From NCBI GenBank assembly GCA_936450465.1, contig OW388291.1, positions 82,101,436 to 82,165,435 of the forward strand: a DNA stretch of 64,000 nucleotides, given 5' to 3'. Position numbers and translations under genes: made by a program. Source of the DNA: Gibbula magus (lineage: Eukaryota; Mollusca; Gastropoda; Trochida; Trochidae). Positions 11,393 to 21,542 of the stretch are shown here, in pieces (the stretch's first letter is position 1; each line of letters begins with the position of its first letter). The notes beneath the pieces were generated by a model, which was given only the letters and a program-made list of their open reading frames with translations, ran no database searches and was not told the DNA's origin.

Positions 11393-13392
11393 ATGAATGG
11401 ACTGGTAAAGTTTTATTTTGGTCTTGGACTTTCAAATACAGATATACTGGATTGTTTAGCCGTATATCATGGCATGTACATCAGTAGACGCACACTCCAT
11501 AGAGTTCAGAGGATGTGTTATATTTACCGAAGAAAACATCAAAGTGATGAATTGGATGTTGCCTTATACATTATGAAGCAAATGGATTCCCCAAGCCGAC
11601 TTCTAGGATATAAGATGATGCATTTAAAATGTATACAACATGGTTTTGTGATCAGTCAAAATAGTGTTCGTCACTTGATGCATATCATTTCTCCAAATCT
11701 TATAGAGGCGAGAAAACGTAGATGTCTCCAACGCCGTGAGTATCGTAATCAAGGTCCTAATTTCGTGTGGCACATGGATAGTTACGATAAACTCACACCG
11801 TATGGCATATGTGTGAATGGTGCAGTAGATTGATTCTCCAGGTACATAATATGGCTTGAAGCAAATACAACCAACAGTAACCCGAGGGTTATTGCATCAT
11901 ACTTTTTGACAGAAGTAAGAAAACGAGGAGGATGTCCATCATTCATGAGGGCTGACAAAGGGACAGAGAATGGACACGTAAGGCACATGCTGACATTCAT
12001 GAGGCGACAGCAAAACAGAAACTGTTTCTTCGTTGGATCAAGCAATCATAATCAACGCATTGAGCGAATGTGGGGAATCATCAGGCAGATGAATGCGGAG
12101 TACTGGATGCAGTTGTTTTCCAGTCTAAAGGATATGGGCCTTTTTACGGGAGATTTTCTAGATAAAAGTCTTATACAGTTTTGTTTCATGGAACTCATAC
12201 AGGTAAGTAATGTCCTAATGAGTATACTTACAGTCAACTTCAATCAATCTTGAATGTTGACTGGTATTTCCATATGTACGCTACAACGTTTCTAGGGTCA
12301 GTAAAATATTTTATATATATATTATATATATACTTGGCAAAAGTATAATGTAGAAATGTTCCTGAGTTGTTGGATTCACATGTGCCAAAAGTACTTAATC
12401 TTGCTGAAAAGTATCCGGTTTTATACTTTGACAATATGAATGTATAAAGTTGATTTTTATGATAATAAACTTACATTGCCGTGTGTTAAACGTAGGTTGA
12501 AACCGATGAAACAGCCAGTTGAACAGCTTAGAGTTGATAGTTGGTATTTTTACATGCTATTTTATAAGTATACACGTAATTTGAAAGGTTGATATCAGCT
12601 TCTTCGTTTATATAAGGCTTCTTTTATATAAAGATATCTAAATTTATCATATGTTTGTCATAGGGGAATAAATGCTATCGATTTAAAAAAACATATATGA
12701 GGCATTTATGGTTCCAATTGAGACCAAAGAATGACAAATCAATTGTGATGTTCCTCTAGAAATAATTACCTTCTAATGACATACCGATCGAAAATAATCT
12801 GAAATTGATCTTTCGAAAAGACGTTAATGGTTCAAACTTGTTTGAACTCTCTGTCTGTTACAAAAATATAAAAAACACAACTGCATTGGTACATTTTAAA
12901 GGACACCTTAGATTCAAGAGCTCCGTGAATGGTATTCTAGATTATGGAACTGTTCAGAATAATTATCTTGAGGTCAGTGGTAATAAGTTAGTTTTAAAAC
13001 ATTCTTATTTTCTTCAAGACAGACCGATAAGTCTAATAATTGTGCTTACTTCTTGTCTGCGGTTAATGTTTTTGATAACAATATTATTTTTTTGTTTCAG
13101 AAAGAGTTGAATGAGGTAGCCCATCTCTGGAATACACAGAAGATCGAGAGGCTTAAATCTTGCAGCAGGGAAACCTGTTATCATGTACATGTTTCCTGAG
13201 AGATATGGAGCTGAGAATTACTTGTGCGAGGTCGACATGGCCACCATCAAAGTTTGTGAAACGGAGGCTACACCTAGAGGTCCTGTTAGATGTGATGAAA
13301 CTGTGTATGAACTGTGTTTACTACTTATGGAGGATGGGGGTCGACAACAACCTGATTCTCCTGATGAAGGAGTTCTCCTATATCAGTATTGA
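11393..13392 (+). pseudogene. DD35E integrase-type transposase, two exons, one stop codon and one 2-bp frameshift
   Basis: Exon 1 is 11393-12202 and exon 2 is 13101-13392, with an 898-bp intron (GTAAGT..TTTCAG). The N-terminal part has a helix-turn-helix (YISRRTLHRV) and a conserved GYKMMH segment. The core reads GPNFVWHMDSYDKL (first Asp, D129), FMRADKGTEN (second Asp) and NQRIERMW (Glu). Exactly 35 residues lie between the last Asp and the Glu, giving DD35E as in IS3 and retroviral integrases. This family of integrase-core proteins (Asp-Ser/Gly-Tyr-Asp-Lys-Leu) is common in invertebrate and fish genomes as 'integrase core domain' predictions. The lesions are TGA at 11831-11833, where the family has a Gly (VD-stop-FSR), and a frame change in the ACACAGAAG tract near 13134-13143 consistent with loss of one CA dinucleotide. 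Counting these, the gene is 368 codons including stop. It is a pseudogene, but a young one. Confidence 0.88.
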
Positions 13393-13569
13393 CGCGCAGA
13401 ACTTTGTCAAGGCCTACAAGACTACTGAACTGCTGCAATTAACATATCTAAATGTCTACATATGAAATGGTGTATGACTTCTTTAAGCATTACTGTATAG
13501 TAACAGACACATTAAACGTGTTATTCCTTAGATATCGTCTTATATTCACATTACCAGTGTACGTTAACC

Positions 13570-13793
13570 TAGCCTCAATATTACCCGTTTCACTCCGATA
13601 TTGAGTTTAGAAAGGTCTAATAGAGGGTCGCGTCAGCACACGTATCGAATAGACCAATCAGAACTCATCTGACCAAGCCACAATAGTCTGCCTTCGCACG
13701 TTTAATGTTGGAGGGTCATAGGTCGCAGAAAGGTCGGCTCTACTAGACCTTTCTAGACTCAATACCGGAGTGAAACGGGTAATATTGAGGCTA
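13570..13793. mobile_element. MITE with about 55-bp terminal inverted repeats
   Basis: The left arm 13570-13624 (TAGCCTCAATATTACCCG...) is matched by the reverse complement of 13739-13793 with only a few mismatches, giving a 224-bp foldback. It lies 3' of the integrase gene inside the composite element. Non-coding. Confidence 0.85.
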
Positions 13794-14232
13794 TGTTTAC
13801 TTAGTCTGTCATATTTCATGTTTCCTTCTTTCAACTAATACAATCTGGTAAGCTTTAGGTGCTAATAGCCATGTGATTCATCCAACTTTCCTCAAGACAC
13901 ATTTCAGTTTTTAATCCTCCCAAAAACAACTGGATTTTTTTTAAACACCCTTACCCCGTAAACCCTGCTTTAAAACCTAAGCATAAATTCTTTTCTAGGA
14001 CCAAGTGCCTCGGAATCAGATACCTTGTGTACAGGTGCCTTGATAAATTGATAATTGATAAATTGTGGTTACCAGAGTCGGCAATTCATAGAGGCAATTA
14101 ACTGTATCAAACGAGTGTGAATTTTGTTTTTATCTGAGCGAGAGCGATGCCTAGGTTTGTACACCAATTTGTAGGAGTTCTAGGTAACACAAAAATGCCG
14201 GAAGCTACACTGCTAACGTGACGTCGAAGCAA
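13794..14232. other. Spacer inside the composite element
   Basis: No gene recognised. Short low-complexity and AT-rich text. Confidence 0.4.
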
Positions 14233-14596
14233 TTAAAGGGGCAGTAGCACGTTTTTAGGGGGAAATTAGGTTGATGTCAGGAAAATGAAAATTAATGGTT
14301 CCAATTGAAAGACAATGTATTGAAACTAAATGGAGCAGTAATAATTCAAATATATAACGTAGATTTTAGCCATGCGATTCCTGTTTCTTACACAAAATGA
14401 ATTAAAAGTGTTCACACAAAATGGCCGCGAATGGTTTTTTGGGAATCTTCATACTTTGTCCTTTTGACTATGGATGATTGGCTCGTGTAGTGAGATTTTT
14501 GACACTGTCAAAATAGTATATTTAGCATTAACGCACAATTATCAGTGAAAATTTTAAAATATAAAAATATCCAAAAACGTGCAACTGCCCCTTTAA
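14233..14596. mobile_element. MITE with TTAA target duplication (copy 2)
   Basis: Begins TTAAAGGGGCAGTAGCACG and ends cgtgcaactgcccctttaa, with TTAA at both borders. Length is 364 bp against 352 bp for the sister copy at 5312-5663. The interior has diverged, but the ends are the same. It is nested in the composite element. Confidence 0.82.
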
Positions 14597-15697
14597 AAAC
14601 AGCTTAATGAGGCAAAGCACAGACTATTCTCAGGACTTAGACTACAACCATCGTTGCTAGGCAAACATGATATAGATAGGTTCACATATACAAAATATGT
14701 TACTACTTATGTTGCAGCCTTTCGGTAATGGATATGGATTTTCATTAAAAGGAAATGTCATACAATTTTAACGATAAGAGTGCTAAGTTTCGTACAATCC
14801 AAACGAGACACATTTTATTGACGCATTTGCATGAATTTCATAAAACAAATCCATTCAAATGTAATCGTTTCTTTATTACATATTTGCTCCATATAAATCG
14901 CATGGGAATAGCCAGGAAACGAACAGTGAATTTATGAGACGTTACAAAGAACGAATATAGGAAATCGTGATATGTGCACATGGCTGTACATTTGACTTTC
15001 ATTTTACAGATGCATTCCTCGGAAAAATTGAATAAGGGATAGGGCCAAAATAATGCTAGTTTGTAATATAACTAAAGGTATCGTAGAGTCATTGACTGTT
15101 TTAAACAGATATTTCACAAAACTGATTGACAAAGATAGATGTTTTTCTAGCTGTAAAACTACAAGAATCGTTTCACAAAATAAAACACTGAGCAACATTC
15201 CCATTGTCAGTCATTTGCATCTTTAAAAATTAAAACCCTTCAAAGCACCAATGTTTCATGAAAAGATTCGCTTCTATCTTTAAAAGATACACAACTCAAG
15301 ATAAAAAGAAACATCTTCATTTCTTCAAGAAACTAAACCTTTAGTCATGACAGATAACCATGCCTATTGTTCAATAGACAAAACTGAACAATCGAGTCGA
15401 TAGAATTTTTTTTAATAATCTTGGCTTCAAAATGAAAAATGAGAAAATAACAAGAAATAATGAACACCTGAAATATCTTCAACGTGAATGAAACGCCCCT
15501 TGTAAAACACAGTTTAAAAGCAAAATGGTAAATCAATCAATTCTTTTACTATACAGACTATTCTTGTCAAGTCTTCAAAGAACTCTGTTATCTTCAAACA
15601 ACAAACTCAAAAGAGATACACAACAACATTATGTACCGCCTTATAGAAGAACAGATTTCAATCAAATTTTCAACTTTTGAATGTTTTTTTTTCTGTC
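14597..15697. other. Interior of the composite element, no gene seen
   Basis: About 1.1 kb of AT-rich sequence between the second MITE and the HECT ORF. No frame resembling a known domain. It would hold the 3' ends of both convergent transcripts. Confidence 0.4.
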
Positions 15698-16243
15698 TTA
15701 TATTATGTCCATGACCCACATATTACTGGTGAGAACGTTATCAAACTCCGTTCTGAACTCCATGTAGTTTGCGTAGTTGTTCGACAGTTTCAGCACAGCC
15801 CCGCATGTGTGAGCAATTGGTCTCCTTTCAAAATACTCCATGGGAACAAATGTCACCTGTATCCCCTCAGTGTTCACCATGTCTGATCCAGTACAGAAAC
15901 GGAGGAACTTCTCCAGCTTCTCGTCGTCCATTTCTTTGACATACTGTTTGAGGTATTTTCCAGACTGTCTTTCGTTAACATTTGATGCTTCTGGTACTTT
16001 TAGAAGTTGAAGAACTGACTTGTTGGTTGGCCTCTTCGATGAGTACAGAGAAGTCAGCTGCTCTTTTGACATAGACAATGTCGAGAAGATGTCACGCAAG
16101 GATTCAACAACATACATTGTTTCTTGAATAAGTTTCAAATTAGCAAGTTCAACTGGTCTCAGGTTTTCATTGCGTAATGCTGCTAATATGGAAGGAGCAA
16201 CTTCTCTTGCCGTCATGAATTCGATTACCACATCTACGCTCAT
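15698..16243 (-). CDS. HECT C-lobe protein (ubiquitin-ligase-like), transposon cargo
   Basis: An intact 181-residue ORF. The C-terminal 90 residues look like the C-lobe of a HECT E3 ubiquitin ligase: KFLRFCTGSDMV resembles the 'LLxFxTGs..xP' strand and RRPIAHTCGAVLKL resembles 'LPxAHTCFxxLxLP', which carries the catalytic Cys. A segment like 'Y.e...F..e....' follows (NYANYMEFRTEF). The N-terminal half (SSKRPTNKSVLQLLKV..GKYLKQYVKEMDDE) resembles the end of the N-lobe in G2E3-like HECT proteins. Family knowledge: the Cys accepts ubiquitin from E2 and passes it to substrate. The normal N-lobe E2-binding region is not visible, so activity is uncertain. An in-frame TAA just upstream supports the ATG at 16243 unless the AG before it is a splice acceptor; a GTAAGT donor on the minus strand at 16387-16382 would then leave a short 5' UTR intron. 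It lies convergent to the integrase gene. Confidence 0.72.
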   Translation of the reverse strand: MSVDVVIEFMTAREVAPSILAALRNENLRPVELANLKLIQETMYVVESLRDIFSTLSMSKEQLTSLYSSKRPTNKSVLQLLKVPEASNVNERQSGKYLKQYVKEMDDEKLEKFLRFCTGSDMVNTEGIQVTFVPMEYFERRPIAHTCGAVLKLSNNYANYMEFRTEFDNVLTSNMWVMDII

Positions 16244-16457
16244 GGTTGCTTAAATAAAACATTCAATTTAAATCTGAGGGTTATCAACTGAAAGACATTT
16301 TGTGATGTTGCATATCATGAATCCGGCATGTAAGACATGCGTTAGTATATTAGGGATGATCTTATGATAGTAATGATAGAAACTTACTTAGGGGAAATGC
16401 AGTGCATCTTGCCGTTGTTTTCTCGGAAAAGGAAACCGGTATGCATCAGATTGGTTC

Positions 16458-16464
16458 TTTTATA
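16458..16464 (-). promoter_or_regulatory. TATA box for the HECT ORF
   Basis: Minus-strand TATAAAA at the inner edge of the right array mirrors 11352-11358. It lies about 215 bp upstream of the ATG at 16243, leaving room for a short 5' leader and the possible UTR intron. Confidence 0.5.
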
Positions 16465-16470
16465 CAAACT

Positions 16471-16762
16471 ATCATCTAAAAAGACGAAAGTATCATCTAA
16501 TTAGAAGAAAGTATCATCTAATTAGACGTAATTATCATCTAATTAGACGAAAGTATCATCTAATTAGACGAAAGTATCATCTAATTAGACATTTAAAAAA
16601 GTACTTTATTAGATGAAACTATCGTCTAATTAGATAAAACTATCATCTAATTAGATAAAACAATCGTCTAATTAGATAAAACTATCATCTAATTAGATTA
16701 AGCTATCCTCTAATTAGATAAAACTATCTTTTAATTAGATGAAACTATCATCTAATTAGACG
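16471..16762 (-). repeat. Right arrays of 21-bp TAATTAGA repeats, two variants
   Basis: The inner sub-array (16471-16590) has about six units of the same 21-bp repeat as the left array but inverted (TAATTAGACGAAAGTATCAT...). A 15-bp AT-rich break is followed by an outer sub-array (about 16606-16762) of about seven units of a variant (TAATTAGATAAAACTATCAT...). The outer variant has no counterpart in the left array, so the left end may be truncated or the right end extended. Confidence 0.92.
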
Positions 16763-16892
16763 TTGTGTAAATTTCTTCTCACTGCTGGCAGCAATGCGCT
16801 TCCATACTATTCTTCTGGCAATAATTCCTGATCAAATCAACATTTAGAAGAGTTATATGATGCAAATTTATTACATAACGACAATCACGTTT

Positions 16893-17156
16893 TCAAGTGA
16901 GATACCATGCCTCGAATACAGCTACTGCGATTTTATATCTTTCGATAAAAAAACGTATAAAACTCAGCAATGATTCCATCAAAGACGAGCCCCTTTTTTT
17001 TAAATTTTCGTGGTTTTGCAATACTGGAAGACATTCGCCAACATTTACCTTTCCTTCACATAATCTCTGTTGGTGATCCGACAGTTTGGTGTCAACATAT
17101 ATATCTGAAACAGTATGGAAATCGTAAGCCCAATTTGGGTCATAATTTGGAAACAT
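16893..17156 (-). CDS. Open frame conserved between paralogous blocks, unrecognised
   Basis: An 87-residue frame with DPNWAYDFHTVSDI and TKLSDHQQRLCEGK. Copies in the paralogous block (about 52620-52790, 53045-53212 and their tandem duplicates) keep DPNWAYDFHTV, TKLSDHQQ.LCEG and SSLMESLL, with length changes partly in multiples of three and several third-position synonymous differences. This looks like an exon or exon relic of an unknown gene family on the minus strand. No family was recognised. It could also be a decayed element ORF. One partner (52620-52790) has a frameshift. Confidence 0.35.
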   Translation of the reverse strand: MFPNYDPNWAYDFHTVSDIYVDTKLSDHQQRLCEGKVNVGECLPVLQNHENLKKRGSSLMESLLSFIRFFIERYKIAVAVFEAWYLT

Positions 17157-18744
17157 TTCATCGATTCTTTTAGAATGTCAAGAAATTCGTTATGTTTAGC
17201 CACACGTCTAGACATGTTTTGTAATTTCTCTTCTCAATATTTTCTTTATATTATTTCAATTAATTCTAAGTTTATCCTCACTGTTAACATTTTGGATTTG
17301 GATTATGATTTTGGGATAATCTGAGTGTTTGAAGGACCATTGCTTGCTCCACAGTGATACAGTAGTCAGATTCAAGGCTTTGGTCAGATATTTGATTATG
17401 TTCACCTCGCAATATAATTGGATAATTATTCGATAATTACACTAAAGCAACATATAATAATCGGGCTGTATATTCTGTTCACACCTCACCGTCTGAGCAA
17501 TTTCCAATCAGACTAAGTAGGTAAATATAGACAAGAAGCCATCTGACTGGCCTTGAGAGTTGGGGAATATCGTGTTCAGACGCTTTGCTAATCTCTTGAT
17601 TGCTGTATTCTGACAGTAGTGAGAGATGCTGTAATGACCCAGAGAAGCTTAATACTGTTTTACTCACCCATGTGATAATTTGCTGCTGTTGTAATGGTTT
17701 TCTTGCGCTTCTTTGCACAGCAATATTTTTCAAAATAAGGCAATCACATTAGATGTCTCTATTCTAAAGGCAGAAATATTGCCCCAGCAGTACTTATCAA
17801 TAAATAACTCACTCTATTGCTGTTTTGTTGGAGTGGCTGAATTCAAATTTGATTCCAATCTATGACTAGAGATACATGTAGGAATTTTCTAATTGCTTTC
17901 CAACATGAAATTCACTGAAATTAACACTGCCTAAGACAGTGCATGATTCTTGAAACATTAATTGTACATCAGTGTATGCATCAACTTGCTCATAAGAAAA
18001 GTTTTTACATTGTGTAAATTTCTAACTTCGGTCTTCAGTCCGAGTTGGTCTCTGGTACTCCTACTGTACGCTGACACAGAGGGGTAATTGTGCAGATATG
18101 GACCCACAGCACAAACCACTTATGTGCAACATGTAGAAAACGGTAATGTAGAATACTGATCTAGCTCACATTCAACATGTTTCACAAGGGAAGAATTCGA
18201 AGAAACGATGATTGATTAAATAAACAAAAGTATGACAATGAGTAATGGTATATGGGCTGATATTACTAAGTCCTCAAAGGATACTATAGATGAATATACA
18301 TTTATTTTTCATTGAGCAAATAAATGGGTGAAAGTGGAGACAGAAGTTTTATGGTAGTATAAACATTTATAAACTACTACATGCAAAGCGTTAGGGAGGG
18401 GGATTATCTTAGCAGTAAAATAGAAACCAGTGACATGTTGTCTGAAGGGACATTCAGTGCGTTATAAATAGTGTTAATTGTACTGAAAATTACCATTTAA
18501 ATTCTAGTCGATTGAGTATATTGACAATATAAATATGAAAGTATGTGCATCGGCTGGCGTACGTCAATAAGTCAAATGTAATTTTGGAAACTTATGTATA
18601 ACAGACAAAATAACAAATTTGAGTTGATAATGTTTGATAGGTCGAATAATTGCTATTCTTATGATTGTTGATATATTAGTATCCTTGACTGCTCATGTAT
18701 ATGGCTGTTGTTTGATTTGCATTGGAAAAAAGAAGTTATTACCA

Positions 18745-19305
18745 ACGTGGAACATCGTAAAGGGGGTTCATAACAAACTGTTATGACACATATGTGTCAT
18801 AACACCTTCAAGTAATTTGATTGGCTAACGATGACCTTTGACACTGCATGGACTACTTTACTCATTCATAAAATGAACGTGAATTCATTCATGAAATTAC
18901 AATTATTTTACGACAACACTTATAATTAATATTTATCTCATTGTTCAGTTAATTCAGAAAATCGTACTCACCGCAATAATTGATTTTAATGAATAATTAA
19001 CAAATACACCATGAGCCGAGCTAATAAGCACAAAGTTTAGAATGCAGCAAGAGCCTTCCCTCTCAGTCTTACCGAATACCGTTGGGAATGACACAAACGC
19101 TCAGTATCTCGGTGAAAATATTGTGTTCGTAACGGTGAAACAGTGAATTTATACCCACAGGGCAAACATAACCGAAAGGAAAGCCATTTCAACTCGTGAA
19201 ATAATTTTGATTTGTCTCTCGCCAAGGCTCGAGACAAAGCAAAATTATTTCACACGGGACATAAACTTGATATGAAAGGGGAAGCTCGTTAGATATCCTA
19301 TAATT
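18745..19305. mobile_element. About 0.56-kb insertion with palindromes, absent from the paralogous block
   Basis: Blocks B and B' align on both sides (gctgttgttt..cattgga near 18709 against 54655; ttttgcgaaagg.aatgaat near 19310 against 54695), but B has about 560 extra bases. The insert carries a perfect 26-bp palindrome at 18779-18804 (half-site TGTTATGACACAT) and a near-perfect hairpin at about 19195-19256. Precise ends are uncertain; ATTA-like text occurs at both borders. No protein is encoded, so it is a non-autonomous element of unknown class. Confidence 0.6.
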
Positions 19306-20751
19306 ATGATATATTTTGCGAAAGGAAATGAATGTGCATATCGAGTAAAACTACTCGAACTTAGATCAGCACATATCGATTTTTGGCACATTATTATAGT
19401 AAGTATTAAACATATTGAATGGTTTTTAATTATATCAATACAATGTGCATACTCAGCAAATCTGGTATATTGAATAGAATATGTATAATATTAAAAAGAA
19501 CTTATTCAAAAGCAATACAAAAGAAACATTTTGAAACAGACAAACTGAAATAATTGTTTCATTATAAGGCCAGTTTACAGTTAAAAGTTGGGGCAACTTC
19601 GAGCTTCGGTCAGTTTGTCCTGATCTGAAATGTACAAGTTTTTCCAGATAATTCTTTGCAGAGTCAGGTTAGTTTAATCTCTTGTGGACTTTATGAATAA
19701 CCATGAAGATCGGCGATAGATCAAAGGGAATTATTGACAAAAAGTCTAACTCTAAATACATTTATTCATCAGACAAAAAGGTAAGAACCCCTTATGTTTG
19801 AATAATCCTGCTTTTCGAAGATTTTAAAGTTTTTTCCAGTCCTCTGGAACCTGTCTAAGCTCCATCGTTGGCTACTTGTCATACGCATCATTCCCTGGTC
19901 GACCATCTAGTTTTAAAATAATGATTATAAATAATAAAGTACTGTTTTACAACATTAATACAAAGTTTATTTTCTGAAACAAGTATATATTCAAGTTTCA
20001 AGTTCAAGTTATCAACATAAAAGGAACTTTACTTTCAAAATGAGATAAAAACAGGATACTAAACAACTTTCCATTAAATATTGTATTTATTGAATGCGTG
20101 AGTGGTTTGATATTTAACGAGCGAAAGCGAGTTAGTGTCGGATACCTTTCCAGAGTTAAGTACTCTATTGGTTACTCTCTTATTTAAATCAATCAACATT
20201 TCAATATTTCCATATAATCGCCTATCTGATGCTCACTTACAAATGGTGGAAACAAACCATTACGACCGCAGCACTGACATTGTGACGTCATATTTAAACC
20301 ATTACAATGTCACGTGAACAGCACACGTCGTTATTACACCATGTTTAATAATGGTGTAGACATGTTAGACTGATATCTTCAACATTTGAGTATGGATACT
20401 AAACGACCATTAATACTATTTTAATTAAAGGAGTTAATATGAAACAAGCGAAAGCGTATATTAATATTTAAGCCCTAAAACATTACAATATCAAGAGAAT
20501 ATGGATAATGCTACTTTGAATTTTCTCCAATAAAATCATTCTGAAACACCTCTAGGGACAGACAATGCAATTCAATGATTTCAAGAACTCTGCTGATGGG
20601 AGGATTTAAGAATACCTTAGAAGTCAAACTATTCAACTGATGTGTAGCGTTTTCACGTAATTCTGAATGAAGCAAACTATGAGGTGAAGAGAAAAATACC
20701 TTAGGGGCAGAGACTATAAGAATAATCAACGAGTTGCGAGGATTTATGGAT

Positions 20752-20832
20752 TATCTGTCCCGAGTTAATTATTGTGATAAACTCCGAGCTTTAGTGAGGA
20801 GTTTGACATAATAATTCACGAGGGACAAATAA
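20752..20832. repeat. Inverted repeat (foldback)
   Basis: Left text ctgtcccgagttaattattg...aaactcc is mirrored by ggagtttgacataataattcacgagggaca around a short loop near 20795. Non-coding; probably a MITE end or remnant. Confidence 0.65.
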
Positions 20833-21542
20833 TTCGTATTCTTTTTCTGACCCAAGATCACTTTAATGCATAAAAATCGAAAAAACAAGACTCGAATTCA
20901 CGACGGTAAAATACAAATTGTACCCATACGCCATTCATTAACTCTCTCACACCTTCAAGATGCACACATCTATATAGCAATTTGCCCTCTTTTTTTCAGA
21001 AGGATTCTAAAAAGACTGTTGAATTTTATTCCAAAAATCCGGGTTTACTGACATATTCAACTCGTTTATATTGTACACAATGTTGCAGAATCAGAGAAAA
21101 TAAGTGAAAACCAACAATTGTTCTGTTGGAATGCAAGACAGGAATGTAATTACGTCACGATGTGACGTCATGGTTAATGACGCCACAAAGCCATGCCGTC
21201 ACGGCATTGCAGTCGGGCACTCATGCATGCTGCAAGTTTAGTACTGTAAATACAGTATCTGGAGACATAGATTAAACATGATTTTCTATTATATGTTTTA
21301 CTGACGTGTGACTTGCACTTGGTATGTTCGAAATTGTTCATCTATGTGATTTAGCTAAAATAGTACAGCGTAAAGACGTTCTGTCAACCAATCAATATGC
21401 AAGTTCCCATGACCATTATGAACACTTTGATATCCCGTATATCTTTGTCCATTTGGGTAAGAAAAAAACGACAATAGCAGCTTAGTACAAGACATCTGAT
21501 ACAACACACGTGGACGCCGGTGACAGTGATAACATCTATCTC
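20833..21542. other. No gene recognised
   Basis: Contains a CG-richer patch with tacgtcacgatgtgacgtca near 21150-21170 (a short palindrome) and otherwise AT-rich text. Confidence 0.4.

Larger units (their letters stand above)
11180..16762. mobile_element. Composite DNA transposon: inverted 21-bp repeat arrays flanking a DD35E integrase gene and a HECT C-lobe gene
   Basis: Left (11180-11346) and right (16471-16762) arrays of the same 21-bp unit lie in opposite orientation and enclose two inward-pointing genes. The inner edges also match each other in inverted orientation: both read TAGATGATAG, one variable base, then TTGTATAAAA (left to 11358; right, minus strand, to 16458). The arrays therefore behave as long terminal inverted repeats made of tandem units. 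The plus-strand gene is an IS3/retroviral-type integrase; the minus-strand gene is a HECT C-lobe ORF. Two MITEs sit in the middle (13570-13793, 14233-14596). The exact outer ends and target duplication could not be fixed. IS3EU is a possible superfamily, but that is inference. Confidence 0.7.
16790..20450. repeat. Paralogous block B (partners at 52460-55550 and 58630-63260)
   Basis: Collinear diverged similarity. Anchors: tattcttctggcaataattcc (16809) against 52475; ctctgttggtgatccgacag (17067) against 52710 and 53133; gggtcataatttgg (17139) against 52775; ttggataattattcgat (17418) against 53575; cttcagtccgagttgg (18037) against 53991; gactttatgaataaccatgaag (19687) against 55001; and taacgagcgaaagcgagtta (20115) against 55450. 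The stretch 20217-20440 continues in the third copy at 63035-63255, beyond a SINE plus AT-element insertion. Confidence 0.8.

Noticed and set aside
11831..11833. Selenocysteine codon
   Set aside because: The position is a Gly in the family and no SECIS-like context is expected for a transposase; simple G-to-T change is sufficient.
17479..17733. 84-codon minus-strand frame as a full gene
   Set aside because: Starts with TTG and the homologous text in B' is partly deleted. Only the short hydrophobic part near 17515-17575 shows possible conservation, reported separately.
21140..21180. Regulatory site at tacgtcacgatgtgacgtca
   Set aside because: A single short palindrome with CRE-like halves; nothing nearby to regulate.
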